This document shows, one piece after another, positions 53,622 to 63,492 of a stretch of DNA of 64,000 bases. The DNA comes from Pseudolactococcus reticulitermitis (GTDB lineage Bacteria; Bacillota; Bacilli; Lactobacillales; Streptococcaceae): positions 124,001 through 188,000 of the forward strand of contig NZ_BEDT01000004.1 of the NCBI RefSeq assembly GCF_002260845.1, in the 5' to 3' direction. Made by a program: the position numbers and the translations under genes. Below the pieces are notes generated by a model that was not told the origin of the DNA, made no database searches, and was given only the letters and a program-made list of their open reading frames with translations. How positions within the stretch are numbered: position 1 is the stretch's first letter; each line of letters opens with the position of its first letter.

Positions 53622-54770
53622 ATGAGTAAAACTATCCAAACTGACATGACAAAACCATCTATCTATAATTTAACGCGCGACCAGCTGATTGCTTGGGCGA
53701 TAGAGAATGGGGCTAAAAAATTCCGCGCGACACAAATTTGGGATTGGCTCTACAAAAAACGGGTGCAATCGTTTGATGAGATGACGAATATTGCCAAGGA
53801 TTTTATCGAAGTCCTTAAAGATAATTTCGTCCTCAATCCCTTGCAACAACGCCTCGTCCAAGAGGCGAAAGATGGCACGGTGAAGTATCTCTTTGAACTG
53901 CCTGACGGTATGCTCGTTGAGACAGTGTTGATGCGTCAAAAGTATGGCTTGTCCGTCTGTGTGACCACTCAGGTCGGCTGTAATATTGGCTGTACTTTCT
54001 GTGCCTCGGGTCTGATTAAAAAGCAACGTGACTTGACTGCGGGCGAAATCACAGCGCAAATCATGCTCGTTCAAAAATATTTTGATGAACGCGGTCTGGA
54101 AGAACGTGTCAGCCACGTGGTTGTCATGGGGATTGGCGAACCTTTTGATAATTATGACAATGTTATCAACTTTATCAAAACGATTAATGATGACAATGGT
54201 CTAGCCATTGGCGCCCGTCATATCACCGTATCAACTTCTGGCTTGGCACCTAAAATCCGTGAATTTGCGGAGACAGGTCTCCAAATCAATCTGGCGATTT
54301 CCCTTCATGCGCCAAATAATGAAGTCAGAACAAGCATCATGCGCATCAACCGTCAATTTCCGATTGAAAAATTGTTTGATGCCATTGACTACTATATCGA
54401 AGTGACCAATCGTCGTGTGACCTTTGAGTACATCATGCTCAGCGGTGTCAATGATCGCCCTGAACACGCGCGTGAATTGGTCGCGCTCCTGAAAGACAAG
54501 AAAAAATTAGTCTACGTCAATTTGATTCCCTATAACCCAGTCAGCGAACACGACCAATACAGCCGATCATCAAAAGATGATGTCCTCAAATTCTATGATA
54601 TTTTGAAAAAAGGTGGCATTAACTGTGTCATTCGTCAAGAACATGGGACGGATATTGATGCAGCCTGTGGTCAACTTCGCAGTAAGACGATGAAAGCAGA
54701 CAAAAAAGCCCAGCCAGACACGAAAGCATTTGACGCTGTAACGGTTGGGTTTGAGGTGAAGATTAAATAA
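53622..54770 (+). CDS. rlmN: 23S rRNA (adenine-2503-C2) methyltransferase RlmN
   Basis: 382 residues. Radical SAM cluster CNIGCTFC (Cys spacing 3 and 2, about residues 120-127), GIGEPFDN, and the C-terminal Cys in [10 protein letters not shown] used as methyl acceptor. It methylates C2 of A2503 in 23S rRNA and A37 of some tRNAs. A second ATG at 53649 ([10 protein letters not shown]) is closer to the family's usual start but has no ribosome site. With leaderless initiation the first ATG is favoured. Confidence 0.96.
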   Translation: MSKTIQTDMTKPSIYNLTRDQLIAWAIENGAKKFRATQIWDWLYKKRVQSFDEMTNIAKDFIEVLKDNFVLNPLQQRLVQEAKDGTVKYLFELPDGMLVETVLMRQKYGLSVCVTTQVGCNIGCTFCASGLIKKQRDLTAGEITAQIMLVQKYFDERGLEERVSHVVVMGIGEPFDNYDNVINFIKTINDDNGLAIGARHITVSTSGLAPKIREFAETGLQINLAISLHAPNNEVRTSIMRINRQFPIEKLFDAIDYYIEVTNRRVTFEYIMLSGVNDRPEHARELVALLKDKKKLVYVNLIPYNPVSEHDQYSRSSKDDVLKFYDILKKGGINCVIRQEHGTDIDAACGQLRSKTMKADKKAQPDTKAFDAVTVGFEVKIK

Positions 54771-54806
54771 ATCTAACGATAAGTTAGCGTGATGAAACAT
54801 CACATC

Positions 54807-54838
54807 AAAACGCTAGGGAGTCATCTTTCTAGCGTTTT
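54807..54838 (+). terminator. rlmN terminator
   Basis: AAAACGCTAG pairs with CTAGCGTTTT around 12 bases. It lies directly upstream of the promoter of the next gene. Confidence 0.92.
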
Positions 54839-54839
54839 A

Positions 54840-54848
54840 TGATACAAT
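54840..54848 (+). promoter_or_regulatory. Extended -10, predicted leaderless start of vanZ-like gene
   Basis: TGA-TACAAT, with -10 at 54843-54848, ends 6 bases before ATG 54855. No ribosome site lies between; the terminator stem ends just upstream. Confidence 0.6.
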
Positions 54849-54854
54849 AAATTT

Positions 54855-55361
54855 ATGAAATTCTTTGACGAACAAGCTAACCTGCGAGCACCGTTTCAAA
54901 AAATTGTAAAAGGGCTTGCGGTATGCTACACTATTGCTATCTGTCTGATGTGTTTTCTACCTCAGAGCGTCTACCCGACCTTAAAAAGTATGGAAACGCC
55001 AGGTGTTCAGCACTTCGGTCGCATCACAGCGATTTTGACACCTTTTAATACCTTGGTGCATTTTGGTAAAATCCCAGATTTGGTGGATCTTATCTTTATT
55101 ATCCTCCAAAATGTCGCCAATATCTTTCTGCTATTTCCTTTGATTTTCGCGCTATGTTTGCTGAAACCGAACGTCAGACAGGTTAAGAAAGTACTGCTCA
55201 TGAGCTTTTTAATGAGTTTAGCCATCGAAACAACACAAGTCATCTTGGACTTGTTGTTCAACTTCAATCGCGTATTTGAAGTCGATGACTTAATTACCAA
55301 TACCTTGGGCGGGTTGCTCGCCTACCTATTTTATCGATTGATAAGGAGCGTTACAACCTAA
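54855..55361 (+). CDS. VanZ-like membrane protein
   Basis: 168 residues with four membrane helices. The VanZ family pattern is visible: PFNTLVHFG, NIFLLFPLIFAL, SLAIETTQ and the ending DDLITNTLGGLLAY. VanZ in glycopeptide resistance gives low-level teicoplanin resistance by an unknown mechanism; chromosomal relatives are common and mostly uncharacterised. The stop overlaps the nitroreductase start by one base. Confidence 0.88.
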   Translation: MKFFDEQANLRAPFQKIVKGLAVCYTIAICLMCFLPQSVYPTLKSMETPGVQHFGRITAILTPFNTLVHFGKIPDLVDLIFIILQNVANIFLLFPLIFALCLLKPNVRQVKKVLLMSFLMSLAIETTQVILDLLFNFNRVFEVDDLITNTLGGLLAYLFYRLIRSVTT

Positions 55362-55969
55362 TGGAATTTTCAAAATTAAATCAAAGCCGCCATAAAGTCA
55401 CCCAGTTTGACGGTCGGAAAGTCACCGTTGATGAGGTCAAGGCGATTTTGGCTGAGGCCATTCTCGCACCCTCAGCACACAACATTCAGCCTTGGCATTT
55501 TGTGATTGTCGATTCGACAGAGATGCGCTTGGCATTATCCACCGCCATGCACGGCAAAAATGCCGTTCAAAATGAAGCAGCGGGTGCCACACTCGTCGTC
55601 TTTTCAGATACAGATTTGCCAGAGCGCGTCCGCGACATGGTCGAAATCGGCGCCGATTTCCTGCCAGTCGACCATCAAGCAGACTTGCTGAAAAAATTGC
55701 CCGGCATGTTCGAGAAATTTACGGCAGAACAGCTGGCAGAGTATCTCGCCCTCAACATCGGCTTAGTCTCTCAAAACATCGTCCTTGCGGCGAATAATAC
55801 GGGCTTGAAAACCAACATTATCCTTGGTTTCGACAAGGCTAAAGCTAAAGCAGTTTTGGCGATTGAAGACCGATTCCAGCCAGAACTAATCATCACCATG
55901 GGCTATTCCGAGGATAAAGGGACAGCCTCTTACCGCCTGCCCGTTGACGACATCACGGATATTTTGTAA
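55361..55969 (+). CDS. Nitroreductase family protein
   Basis: 202 residues. FMN-binding nitroreductase fold: N-terminal SRHKVTQFDGRKV and APSAHNIQPWHFVIV, which contact FMN, and the C-terminal GYSEDKG. Uses NAD(P)H to reduce nitro compounds or quinones; substrate unknown. Translationally coupled to the VanZ-like gene (TAATGG). Confidence 0.9.
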   Translation: MEFSKLNQSRHKVTQFDGRKVTVDEVKAILAEAILAPSAHNIQPWHFVIVDSTEMRLALSTAMHGKNAVQNEAAGATLVVFSDTDLPERVRDMVEIGADFLPVDHQADLLKKLPGMFEKFTAEQLAEYLALNIGLVSQNIVLAANNTGLKTNIILGFDKAKAKAVLAIEDRFQPELIITMGYSEDKGTASYRLPVDDITDIL

Positions 55970-56035
55970 AAGTGCGTTTTTCCGGGGCAATGGTGGCGGA
56001 CATCGTGCAAGGGCTAAAGATTGAAGGGAGTTCAG

Positions 56036-56479
56036 ATGACCTATACATTTCAAAACAGTTCGCCAGCAGTCATTTTTGATTATCTGAGAAAAGCAAAAAC
56101 AGTAGCTGTCGTTGGTCTGTCAAATCGAAAAGAGACCGCAAGTTTTATGGTGGCACAAGCCCTACAAGCTGACGGCTATCGCATCTTTCCAGTTAATCCA
56201 CGGCTTGCTGGTCAGGAAATTCTGGGCGAAACAGTTTATGCCAATCTCAAAGAGATTCCTGAACACATTGACATCGTAGATGTCTTTCGTCGGTCAGAAT
56301 TTTTGCCTGACGTGGCGCGTGACTTTATCGAAACGGATGCCGATGTTTTCTGGGCGCAGCAAGGCTTGCAAAACGAAGAGGCTGAACAAATTTTGCGTGA
56401 CAATGGTCGCAATCAAATCGTCATGGATCGCTGTATCAAAGTCGAGTACGCTTACAGTGGTTTGAGACAAGAAAGATAG
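56036..56479 (+). CDS. CoA-binding domain protein (YccU-like)
   Basis: 147 residues from ATG 56036 (ribosome site AAGGGAG); the TTG 15 bp earlier is rejected. Rossmann-type CoA-binding fold with VAVVGLSNRKETASFMVA, RIFPVNPRLAGQEILGE and the closing MDRCIKVEY. Such small proteins are like the CoA-binding part of succinyl-CoA synthetase; the exact role is unknown. Confidence 0.92.
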   Translation: MTYTFQNSSPAVIFDYLRKAKTVAVVGLSNRKETASFMVAQALQADGYRIFPVNPRLAGQEILGETVYANLKEIPEHIDIVDVFRRSEFLPDVARDFIETDADVFWAQQGLQNEEAEQILRDNGRNQIVMDRCIKVEYAYSGLRQER

Positions 56480-56483
56480 TCAG

Positions 56484-56507
56484 AAAAAAAGCCCGCGAGC
56501 TTTTTTT
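56484..56507 (+). terminator. Terminator after CoA-binding gene
   Basis: AAAAAAAGC-CCGCGA-GCTTTTTTT. Confidence 0.85.
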
Positions 56508-56549
56508 AAAAAATAATATTGAGAACAAAACTTGTGAAAGAGGAAAATT

Positions 56550-57744
56550 TTGCGACATAAACATCAATTTGGCTATTTTTTATGCTCACAGATTAGCTTG
56601 ACGTTATCTAACATTGTCACGGATATGGTGTTTATCTTAGCCGTTTATGCTAGAAACGCCTCTATCTTTGAGGCTAGTCTTATTTTAGTAACCTCAAGTT
56701 TGGCTAAGTTATTTGGCTCGGCTATCTTAACAAACATCATTGATCGCTACGACAGGAAACAACTTTATAAATTAGCCCTGTGTTTGAAAGTTGTTTTGTT
56801 AGTCGTTAGCTACCTTTTCTTTAGCAGTGTAGGCGTGCTATTTGTCGTGAAATTTTTACTTGCTTTGTCAGATAGCATCATTTCCCCCGTTCAAAGCGTT
56901 ATCTTAACGCGAGTTTTATCTGATGACCATGGTAATCGCGTGAAAGCGAATGGTATTTTTTACTCGACTTTACAAGTCTTTCAAACCGCTGCTTGGGTAG
57001 TAGGGATTCCAGTTGTTAAATATTTGAACTATAACAAGGCTTTGATGCTTGCGATGCTACTGCTTGTTTGGTGTTTTATTTTAATCGAAAAGCTTCGATT
57101 AAACGAAATTAAGCTAGAGCCCTCAAAAATCAGCTATTTTAAAAATATGAAGTCTGGCTGGCAGGCTTTAAGGAACAATCCAGTTGTTAAAAACATCACG
57201 CTGTTGGATCTCAGTGAAACGGTTGCTAATGTTATCTGGACACAAACTTTTTTGTTGACGTTTACAGTCACAGTCCTGCATTTGGATGAAAAATGGTGGG
57301 GCTACCAAGGTAGCATCTATATTCATCGGTTCAATTATTGGCGGGATTGTTTCGGTTCATTTTGCTGAGCTAATTGGCAGATATGGTGGGAAAGTTATTT
57401 TTATTTCTTCTTTATCTGTTGCTTTGTTTACTTGGATATATACTTTTAATGGACTTGCTGTGCTTGCATTAGGATTGAATTTTTTGATAGGCTTTCCTTA
57501 TCAAATTCGTGACATTGTAGAACAGTCAATTTTACAGGAATCTGTTACCAATGCTTCAATGGGGCGAGTATTTGCCATTAGACAGTTTTTAACGACACTA
57601 ATCTCTATGCTGACGATTTTATTGGCAAGTGTTTTTGCAGAGCATTTTGGCGTTCAAAGCATCTATATTTTGGCAGCTGTCATCTATACAATAGTTACTA
57701 TCTGGATAGCAAATAACAAACTGATAAAAAGTTTTAAGGCATAG
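56550..57744 (+). pseudogene. MFS transporter, frameshifted
   Basis: The first frame starts at TTG 56550 behind GAGG and gives the first seven helices of a major-facilitator transporter (IIDRYDRKQLYK is the loop 2-3 motif), to LHLDEKWWGYQG. It then reads nonsense to a TGA at 57368. The +1 frame continues ASIFIGSIIGGIVSVHFAELIGRYGG and the last five helices up to 57744. Removing one base near 57313 joins them into a protein of about 397 residues. The split protein is unlikely to work, so it is a recent pseudogene or a base-call error. Likely function was small-molecule export. Confidence 0.8.
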
Positions 57745-57761
57745 AACTTTTTTTATTTACC

Positions 57762-58160
57762 TTAAAAACTCCCCAGATAAAAAGCAACCGTATCCCCTTT
57801 TTTCAGATGAATGTCCGCTGCGCCCTTTTCTGCTATTTTACCATTAATATCAAACAGCCAATATTGATTGGCTGCCTGATCCTGAGCCTTACCGTCAATC
57901 GATGTGATAAACCCACCCTTTTCCTCGATCTTAAAATTGTCTTTAAGCGCATCAAGCAAGGTTTGGCTTTTGTTAATCTTGATTGTTTTCGTCGCATCTA
58001 TTTTTTTATCATTTTCAAAATCAAGCGTAATGGTTGCTGTATCTTGAGCAACGGTGCTCTTCTTTGGTGTTTCGGCCTTGTTGCCACAGGCTGCTAAAGC
58101 CACAGTAAATCCAGTTGCCACTAGAACTGTGACAGTTTTCTTAAACGTTAAAGTTGTCAT
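57762..58160 (-). CDS. DUF4430 lipoprotein
   Basis: 132 residues. Lipoprotein signal peptide with lipobox VALAAC (Cys at residue 25), so it would be fixed to the outer face of the membrane. The rest is a DUF4430 (transcobalamin-like) domain: TLLDALKDNFKIEEKGGFITSI and NQYWLFDINGK, ending KKGDTVAFYLGSF. Family members sit near cobalamin or other ECF uptake systems and may bind a vitamin or peptide. AAGGAG lies before ATG. Confidence 0.88.
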   Translation of the reverse strand: MTTLTFKKTVTVLVATGFTVALAACGNKAETPKKSTVAQDTATITLDFENDKKIDATKTIKINKSQTLLDALKDNFKIEEKGGFITSIDGKAQDQAANQYWLFDINGKIAEKGAADIHLKKGDTVAFYLGSF

Positions 58161-58272
58161 AGTTGTTAAATCTCCTTAACTATGATTGTACTATACTTGA
58201 TGTGGCTAGCAAAATACAAATTTTTGTAGGTGTATTATAAGAAATGACTATAGCAGAAGTGACTGATAAAAG

Positions 58273-58449
58273 GTGAATTCAGGAATCTCTTTCGAATTAA
58301 TTCGATTTATGGAAATAAAGCATGATAATGACAAGCTAGTCATCGTGGCTGAGTTATGGTCGAAAAGTCGCATTGTGCGAGAATTACTTGACAAATACAA
58401 TCCGAAACGCCAAGGACACCTCGTAAAAAAGCCGACCAAGAAAAATTAA
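58273..58449 (+). CDS. Small frame of unknown function, 58 residues or 46 from ATG
   Basis: Open from GTG 58273 (58 residues) or ATG 58309 (46 residues). The product is charged ([19 protein letters not shown] and a Lys-rich end) with amino-acid usage like a real protein, but neither start has a good ribosome site. It stands in the gap between the lipoprotein and polC. It may be a gene remnant. Confidence 0.3.
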   Translation: MNSGISFELIRFMEIKHDNDKLVIVAELWSKSRIVRELLDKYNPKRQGHLVKKPTKKN

Positions 58450-58466
58450 AGCAACAACATATTTTC

Positions 58467-58475
58467 TGTTATAAT
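58467..58475 (+). promoter_or_regulatory. Extended -10 promoter of polC
   Basis: TG-T-TATAAT, with -10 at 58470-58475, about 40 bp before the polC start; no good -35. Confidence 0.6.
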
Positions 58476-58514
58476 AGACTTATTACGAATTCAAGAATTC
58501 AAGAAAGAAGTGCA

Positions 58515-61500
58515 ATGAACGATTTATTTGAAAAACTCATGGATCAGCTCGAGATGCCTGCGGAAATTCGTCAGAATCCGGCATTTCGTGGCAATATTGA
58601 CAAAGTTGAAGTTCATGCCATCAGTAAGGTCTGGCATTTTTATTTGAGGTTTCCAGCGATTTTACCGATTGACCTCTATCGAGAATTGGTCTATCGGCTA
58701 GAGCGGGCTTTTTCAAATATTGCCAAAACGCAAGTGACGATTCTAACCGAGGATGGTCATTTTGATGAAGTTTTGCTCAATGCCTATCTGCCATTAGTTT
58801 TCGACTTACCCGGCTGTGACACCCCCAGTTTTACGGCGATTTTCAAGAAGTATCAATTTACTGCGACGGATGATAGCGCAACAGCTAAGTTATCCGTCGG
58901 TGAGTTGTCAAATCTGGAATATGTTGTCAAACATTATTTTCCTGTCATGGCGAAACATTTCCAAGATTTCGGCTTTACGGATTTGCAGATTTTGCCAGAG
59001 ATTGATTATCAGCTGACCGATAAATTAGTCGCTGAGTATGAAAAAAAATCTGAGGAAGCCTTAGCGGATATTCTGGCTAACCAACCAGAAGCACCGTTTC
59101 AGCCTGATGTACCAGCGCCTGCCTCAAAAGAAGCGGTCGCATCTCCTAACCACCTCGCGCTAGGCAGAGAAATCAAGGCGTCTGACACCATTTTCCAAAT
59201 GAAGGATGTCGTGACTGAGGAGGCCAATGTCGTTTTCGAGGGTTATGTTTTTGCGGCGGAGCATAAGGTCTTTAAGAACCGCACGACGGGCAAGGAAAGT
59301 CATATGCTGGAGGTCAAGATGACCGACTACAGCAGTTCTTTTATCGTCCAAAAATGGGGGCGCAAGCCTGAAGAGCAAGCCATGTTTGATCTGGTCAAAA
59401 AAGGCATGTGGATTAAGGTTAAAGGCAGCGTTCAGATGGATCAGTATAAGCACGAGCTGGTCATGAGTGCGCGTGATATGGTCGAAATCAAGGCGAAAAA
59501 TGTCCGCAAGGATCTCATGTCTGAGGGGCAAAAGCGGGTCGAGTTCCACGCCCATACCAACATGTCGACCATGGACGCCATCCCTGATGTGTCTGATTTG
59601 GTCGCGCAGGCTGCGCGCTGGGGGCATCAAGCCATCGCCATCACCGATCACGCGGGGGCGCAGAGTTTCCCGCATGCCCATTCTGCCGGTAAGAAAAATG
59701 GGATCAAGATTATTTATGGGATTGAAGCTAACCTAGTCGAGGACAGGGTACCTATCACTTATCATGAAGATGACAGTAGCCTTTCAGATTCGACCTACGT
59801 TGTGTTTGACGTGGAAACGACCGGCCTTTCTGCCGTTTATAACAAACTGATTCAAGTCGCGGCATCGAAAATGCACAAGGGCAATGTCATCGAACAATTC
59901 GATGAATTTATCGACCCAGGGCATCCGCTGAGTGAGTTTACGACACAGCTGACGGGCATTACCGATGACATGGTCAGAGGGTCTAAACCCCTAGAGCAAG
60001 TCTTAAAAGAATTTCAAGCCTTTTGTCAGGGCAGCATTCTCGTCGCGCATAATGCAACTTTTGACGTTGGCTTTATGAATATGAACTATCAGCGCCATGA
60101 GTTGCCTGAGATTACCCAGCCAGTGATTGATACCTTGGAGTTTGCGCGGAATCTCTATCCAGAGTTTAAGCGTCATGGCTTGGGGCCTTTGACCAAACGT
60201 TTTCAAGTTTCCCTTGAAAGTCATCACTTGGCCAATTTCGATGCGGAAGCGACGGGTCGTCTGCTCTTTATCTTCTTAAATGATGCCAAGGAGAAATTTG
60301 GCATTGAACTGCTAAGCGACTTGAATACCAAGGTTGTCGATGCGGACTCCTACAAACGGGCGCGGGTGAAACATGCCACGATTTATGCCAAAACGCAGGA
60401 CGGTTTGAAGAATCTCTTCAAACTCATCTCTTATTCAAATGTCAACTATTTTGCAGGTGTACCTAGAATTCCAAAATCAGTCCTTGAAGCCCATCGCCAA
60501 GGCTTGATTGTTGGGTCAGCTTGTTCAGAAGGCGAAGTTTTTGAGGCGGTGACTAATAAATCCTTTGATGATGCGTTGAAAGTCGCTGACTACTATGATT
60601 TCATCGAAATCATGCCACCGGCCATTTATCGCCCGTTGATTGCCAAAGAAACCATCAAAGACGAAGTAGAACTCCAACGGATTTTGAAAGACCTGATGCG
60701 GATTGCGGATAAACTAGGCAAGCCAGTCCTAGCGACAGGCAATGTCCACTATCTCAATCCAGAAGATGCCATCTATCGTGAAATCATCGTCCGTTCTCTA
60801 GGCGCTGGCGCCATCATCAACCGACCTGTCGGTCGTGGTGAACACGCCATGCCTGCACCATTGCCAGAAGTTCATTTTCGCACCACCAATGAAATGTTGG
60901 ACGATTTTGCCTTCCTTGGAGAAGAAACGGCGCGCCAGATTGTCATTGAAAATACGCAAAAAATGGCAACCTCCTTTGATGTGCTAACGCCAGTTCGTGA
61001 CGACCTCTATACACCTTACATTCCTGAATCTGAGGAAAAAATGGCCAAGCTGACCTACGAAAAAGCGCACGCCATCTATGGTAATCCTTTGCCTGATATC
61101 GTCGATTTGCGGATTGAAAAAGAGCTCAATTCGATTATCGGTAACGGTTTCTCCGTTATCTACCTTATTTCTCAGATTCTCGTTGAGCGCTCCAACAAAC
61201 GAGGCTATCTCGTTGGCTCGCGGGGGTCTGTCGGCTCCTCATTTGTTGCGACCATGACTGGTATTACTGAGGTTAATCCACTGCCACCCCATTATGTCTG
61301 CCCTGAGTGTCAGTACTCGGAGTTCTTTACCGAGGGGCAATTCGGCTCAGGCTTTGATATGCCGGAGAAAAGCTGTCCAGAATGTGGCCATAGGCTCACA
61401 AAAGACGGCCACGATATTCCATTTGAAACCTTCCTAGGTTTCAAGGGGGATAAAGTCCCCGATATCGATTTGAACTTCTCTGGAGCTGACCAACCGAGCG

Positions 61501-62909
61501 CCCATTTGGACGTCCGCGATATATTTGGAGAAGACTATGCCTTTCGTGCCGGCACTATTGGCACGGTTGCCGAGAAAACAGCCTTTGGGTTTGTCAAAGG
61601 TTATGAGCGGGACTATGGCAAATTCTATCGTGGTGCTGAAATTGAGCGACTGGCAGCAGGCAGTACAGGTGTTAAGCGGACAACGGGTCAGCACCCGGGC
61701 GGGATTATCGTTATTCCGGGCTATATGGATGTTTATGATTTCAGTCCAGTGGCCTATCCAGCCGAGGATATCAATGCTGAGTGGAAAACGACTCACTTTG
61801 ATTTCCATGCCATCCATGATAATATTCTCAAACTCGATATTCTGGGTCATGATGACCCGACCATGATTCGTAAGTTGCAAGATTTATCCGGCATGGATGC
61901 CTCCACCATTCCCATGGATGACCCAGATGTCATGAAAATTTTTGCGGGAACAGAAGTTCTGGGTGTCACACCTGAGCAGATTTTTTCAAAGACCGGCACT
62001 TTAGGTGTGCCCGAAATGGGGACTAACTTCGTTCGCGGGATGTTAGAGGAAACCAAGCCTAGCACTTTCGCAGAATTACTCCAAATTTCCGGTCTCTCCC
62101 ATGGGACGGACGTTTGGCTGGGCAATGCGCAAGAGTTAATCAAGCAAAAAATCGCCACTCTGGCAAACGTGATCGGCTGTCGGGATGACATCATGGTTTA
62201 TCTGATTCATGCTGGGTTAAATGAGTCCATGGCTTTTACGATTATGGAGCGTGTGCGTAAGGGCTTGTGGAATAAGATTGACGACGAGGAGCGTGAGACT
62301 TATATCGCTGCCATGCGGGACAACAACGTGCCGGAGTGGTACATTGATTCATGTAGTAAAATCAAGTATATGTTCCCTAAAGCCCATGCGGCAGCCTATA
62401 TCATGATGGCGCTTCGTGTGGCCTACTTCAAGGTGCATATGCCGATTTACTATTACTGCGCTTGGTTCTCGATTCGTGCTAATGCTTTTGACCTCAAGGT
62501 CATGGGCGATGGTTTGGATGCCGTCAAGGCTAAAATGCAAGAAATCAAGGCCAAGGGCTTTGAGGCCAGCAATGTCGAAAATGCCCTCTTTGGGACGTTG
62601 GAACTCTGTAATGAAATGTTAGAGCGTGGCTTTAAATTTGGCAAACTCGACCTTTATCGTAGTGAAGCCAATGACTTCATTATTGAAGGCGACACCTTGA
62701 TTCCACCATTTTCAGCCATGGACGGTCTTGGCGGCAATGTCGCCAAGCAAATCGTTGAGGCGAGAAAAGAAGGAGAATTCCTCAGTAAAACCGAACTCAG
62801 AAAACGCGCCGGCGTTTCCCAAACCTTGGTCGAAAAAATGGACGAAATGGGCATTCTCGGCAATATGCCAGAGGATAATCAGTTGAGTTTGTTTGATGAT
62901 TTGTTTTAG
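58515..62909 (+). CDS. polC: DNA polymerase III alpha subunit, PolC type
   Basis: 1464 residues, full length. Order: N-terminal domain, OB fold (about 220-320), PHP domain ([17 protein letters not shown]) split by the 3'-5' exonuclease domain ([15 protein letters not shown], about 425-600), zinc-binding CPECQ and CPECG (about 925-955), palm with DIDLNF, and the C-terminal fingers. PolC is the essential leading-strand replicase of low-GC Gram-positives. AAGAAAG lies before ATG. Confidence 0.98.
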   Translation: MNDLFEKLMDQLEMPAEIRQNPAFRGNIDKVEVHAISKVWHFYLRFPAILPIDLYRELVYRLERAFSNIAKTQVTILTEDGHFDEVLLNAYLPLVFDLPGCDTPSFTAIFKKYQFTATDDSATAKLSVGELSNLEYVVKHYFPVMAKHFQDFGFTDLQILPEIDYQLTDKLVAEYEKKSEEALADILANQPEAPFQPDVPAPASKEAVASPNHLALGREIKASDTIFQMKDVVTEEANVVFEGYVFAAEHKVFKNRTTGKESHMLEVKMTDYSSSFIVQKWGRKPEEQAMFDLVKKGMWIKVKGSVQMDQYKHELVMSARDMVEIKAKNVRKDLMSEGQKRVEFHAHTNMSTMDAIPDVSDLVAQAARWGHQAIAITDHAGAQSFPHAHSAGKKNGIKIIYGIEANLVEDRVPITYHEDDSSLSDSTYVVFDVETTGLSAVYNKLIQVAASKMHKGNVIEQFDEFIDPGHPLSEFTTQLTGITDDMVRGSKPLEQVLKEFQAFCQGSILVAHNATFDVGFMNMNYQRHELPEITQPVIDTLEFARNLYPEFKRHGLGPLTKRFQVSLESHHLANFDAEATGRLLFIFLNDAKEKFGIELLSDLNTKVVDADSYKRARVKHATIYAKTQDGLKNLFKLISYSNVNYFAGVPRIPKSVLEAHRQGLIVGSACSEGEVFEAVTNKSFDDALKVADYYDFIEIMPPAIYRPLIAKETIKDEVELQRILKDLMRIADKLGKPVLATGNVHYLNPEDAIYREIIVRSLGAGAIINRPVGRGEHAMPAPLPEVHFRTTNEMLDDFAFLGEETARQIVIENTQKMATSFDVLTPVRDDLYTPYIPESEEKMAKLTYEKAHAIYGNPLPDIVDLRIEKELNSIIGNGFSVIYLISQILVERSNKRGYLVGSRGSVGSSFVATMTGITEVNPLPPHYVCPECQYSEFFTEGQFGSGFDMPEKSCPECGHRLTKDGHDIPFETFLGFKGDKVPDIDLNFSGADQPSAHLDVRDIFGEDYAFRAGTIGTVAEKTAFGFVKGYERDYGKFYRGAEIERLAAGSTGVKRTTGQHPGGIIVIPGYMDVYDFSPVAYPAEDINAEWKTTHFDFHAIHDNILKLDILGHDDPTMIRKLQDLSGMDASTIPMDDPDVMKIFAGTEVLGVTPEQIFSKTGTLGVPEMGTNFVRGMLEETKPSTFAELLQISGLSHGTDVWLGNAQELIKQKIATLANVIGCRDDIMVYLIHAGLNESMAFTIMERVRKGLWNKIDDEERETYIAAMRDNNVPEWYIDSCSKIKYMFPKAHAAAYIMMALRVAYFKVHMPIYYYCAWFSIRANAFDLKVMGDGLDAVKAKMQEIKAKGFEASNVENALFGTLELCNEMLERGFKFGKLDLYRSEANDFIIEGDTLIPPFSAMDGLGGNVAKQIVEARKEGEFLSKTELRKRAGVSQTLVEKMDEMGILGNMPEDNQLSLFDDLF

Positions 62910-63020
62910 GATTAGAAACCGAAGTTTAATTTCGTCTATTATGACAAAATTTTTGATAAAAAGGCAGTTGTTTATAAATTGCTTTAAAAGACGATGTTTC
63001 CTCAGTATTTAATTAGACAT

Positions 63021-63052
63021 TACTATTTAGATTTTAGAAAATCTAAATAGTA
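63021..63052. repeat. Perfect 15-bp inverted repeat
   Basis: TACTATTTAGATTTT-AG-AAAATCTAAATAGTA. There is no T-run, so it is not a standard terminator. It lies 110 bp after polC. Confidence 0.9.
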
Positions 63053-63101
63053 CATTGACTGCACAAGTCAATAAAATTTGTGATATTAAATAATTGAAAT
63101 T

Positions 63102-63136
63102 AAAACCTTGCGAGTATGTAGCTTACAAGGTTTTTT
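63102..63136 (+). terminator. Terminator upstream of small membrane protein gene
   Basis: AAAACCTTG-loop-CAAGGTTTTTT with a 15-base loop. Confidence 0.85.
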
Positions 63137-63137
63137 A

Positions 63138-63146
63138 TGTTATAAT
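63138..63146 (+). promoter_or_regulatory. Extended -10 promoter of small membrane protein gene
   Basis: TG-T-TATAAT directly after the terminator T-run, 27 bp before ATG 63173. Confidence 0.6.
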
Positions 63147-63172
63147 AAATGTAATTTAATAAAGGAGCAATT

Positions 63173-63406
63173 ATGGCATACCATACATATGAATTCTTAA
63201 AGAGAAGAAAAAACGAACCAAAATGGGCGGTGGCTTACCATAAAGCTTTAATGAATAGAATTTTAAGCGCTATTATTTCTATAATAATCATATTATTAGT
63301 GATTTTGGTTTATCTATATATAGACAGGAATAATGTAGACGTACAATATTACTTTGAAATTTGCAAAGAAAAAATTTCAAACATTATTGAAAATATAAAG
63401 AATTAA
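63173..63406 (+). CDS. Small membrane protein of unknown function
   Basis: 77 residues, not recognised. A basic N-terminus (EFLKRRKNEPKWAVAYHKA) is followed by one strongly hydrophobic helix (about 35-55, IISIIIILLVILVYLYI) and a charged end. AAAGGAG lies before ATG, with its own promoter and terminator. The gene is more AT-rich than its neighbours. Being small, basic and single-pass it could be a stress peptide or a membrane-complex subunit; no evidence decides. Confidence 0.75.
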   Translation: MAYHTYEFLKRRKNEPKWAVAYHKALMNRILSAIISIIIILLVILVYLYIDRNNVDVQYYFEICKEKISNIIENIKN

Positions 63407-63436
63407 TTTTAGTTATTCAGGAATATCCAAAAAAAT

Positions 63437-63466
63437 AAAAATTCGTGAGCAATCACGGATTTTTTT
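63437..63466 (+). terminator. Terminator before comGA
   Basis: AAAATTCGTGA-GCAA-TCACGGATTTTT (G-U pair allowed). Confidence 0.85.
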
Positions 63467-63472
63467 CGTATA
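63465..63472 (+). promoter_or_regulatory. Possible ComX (cin) box of comGA
   Basis: TTCGTATA after a T-run, 20 bp before the gene, agrees at 6 of 8 positions with the cin-box TACGAATA used by the competence sigma factor ComX. Weak match. Confidence 0.35.
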
Positions 63473-63492
63473 TAAAAGTAGGAGGTGATGAG

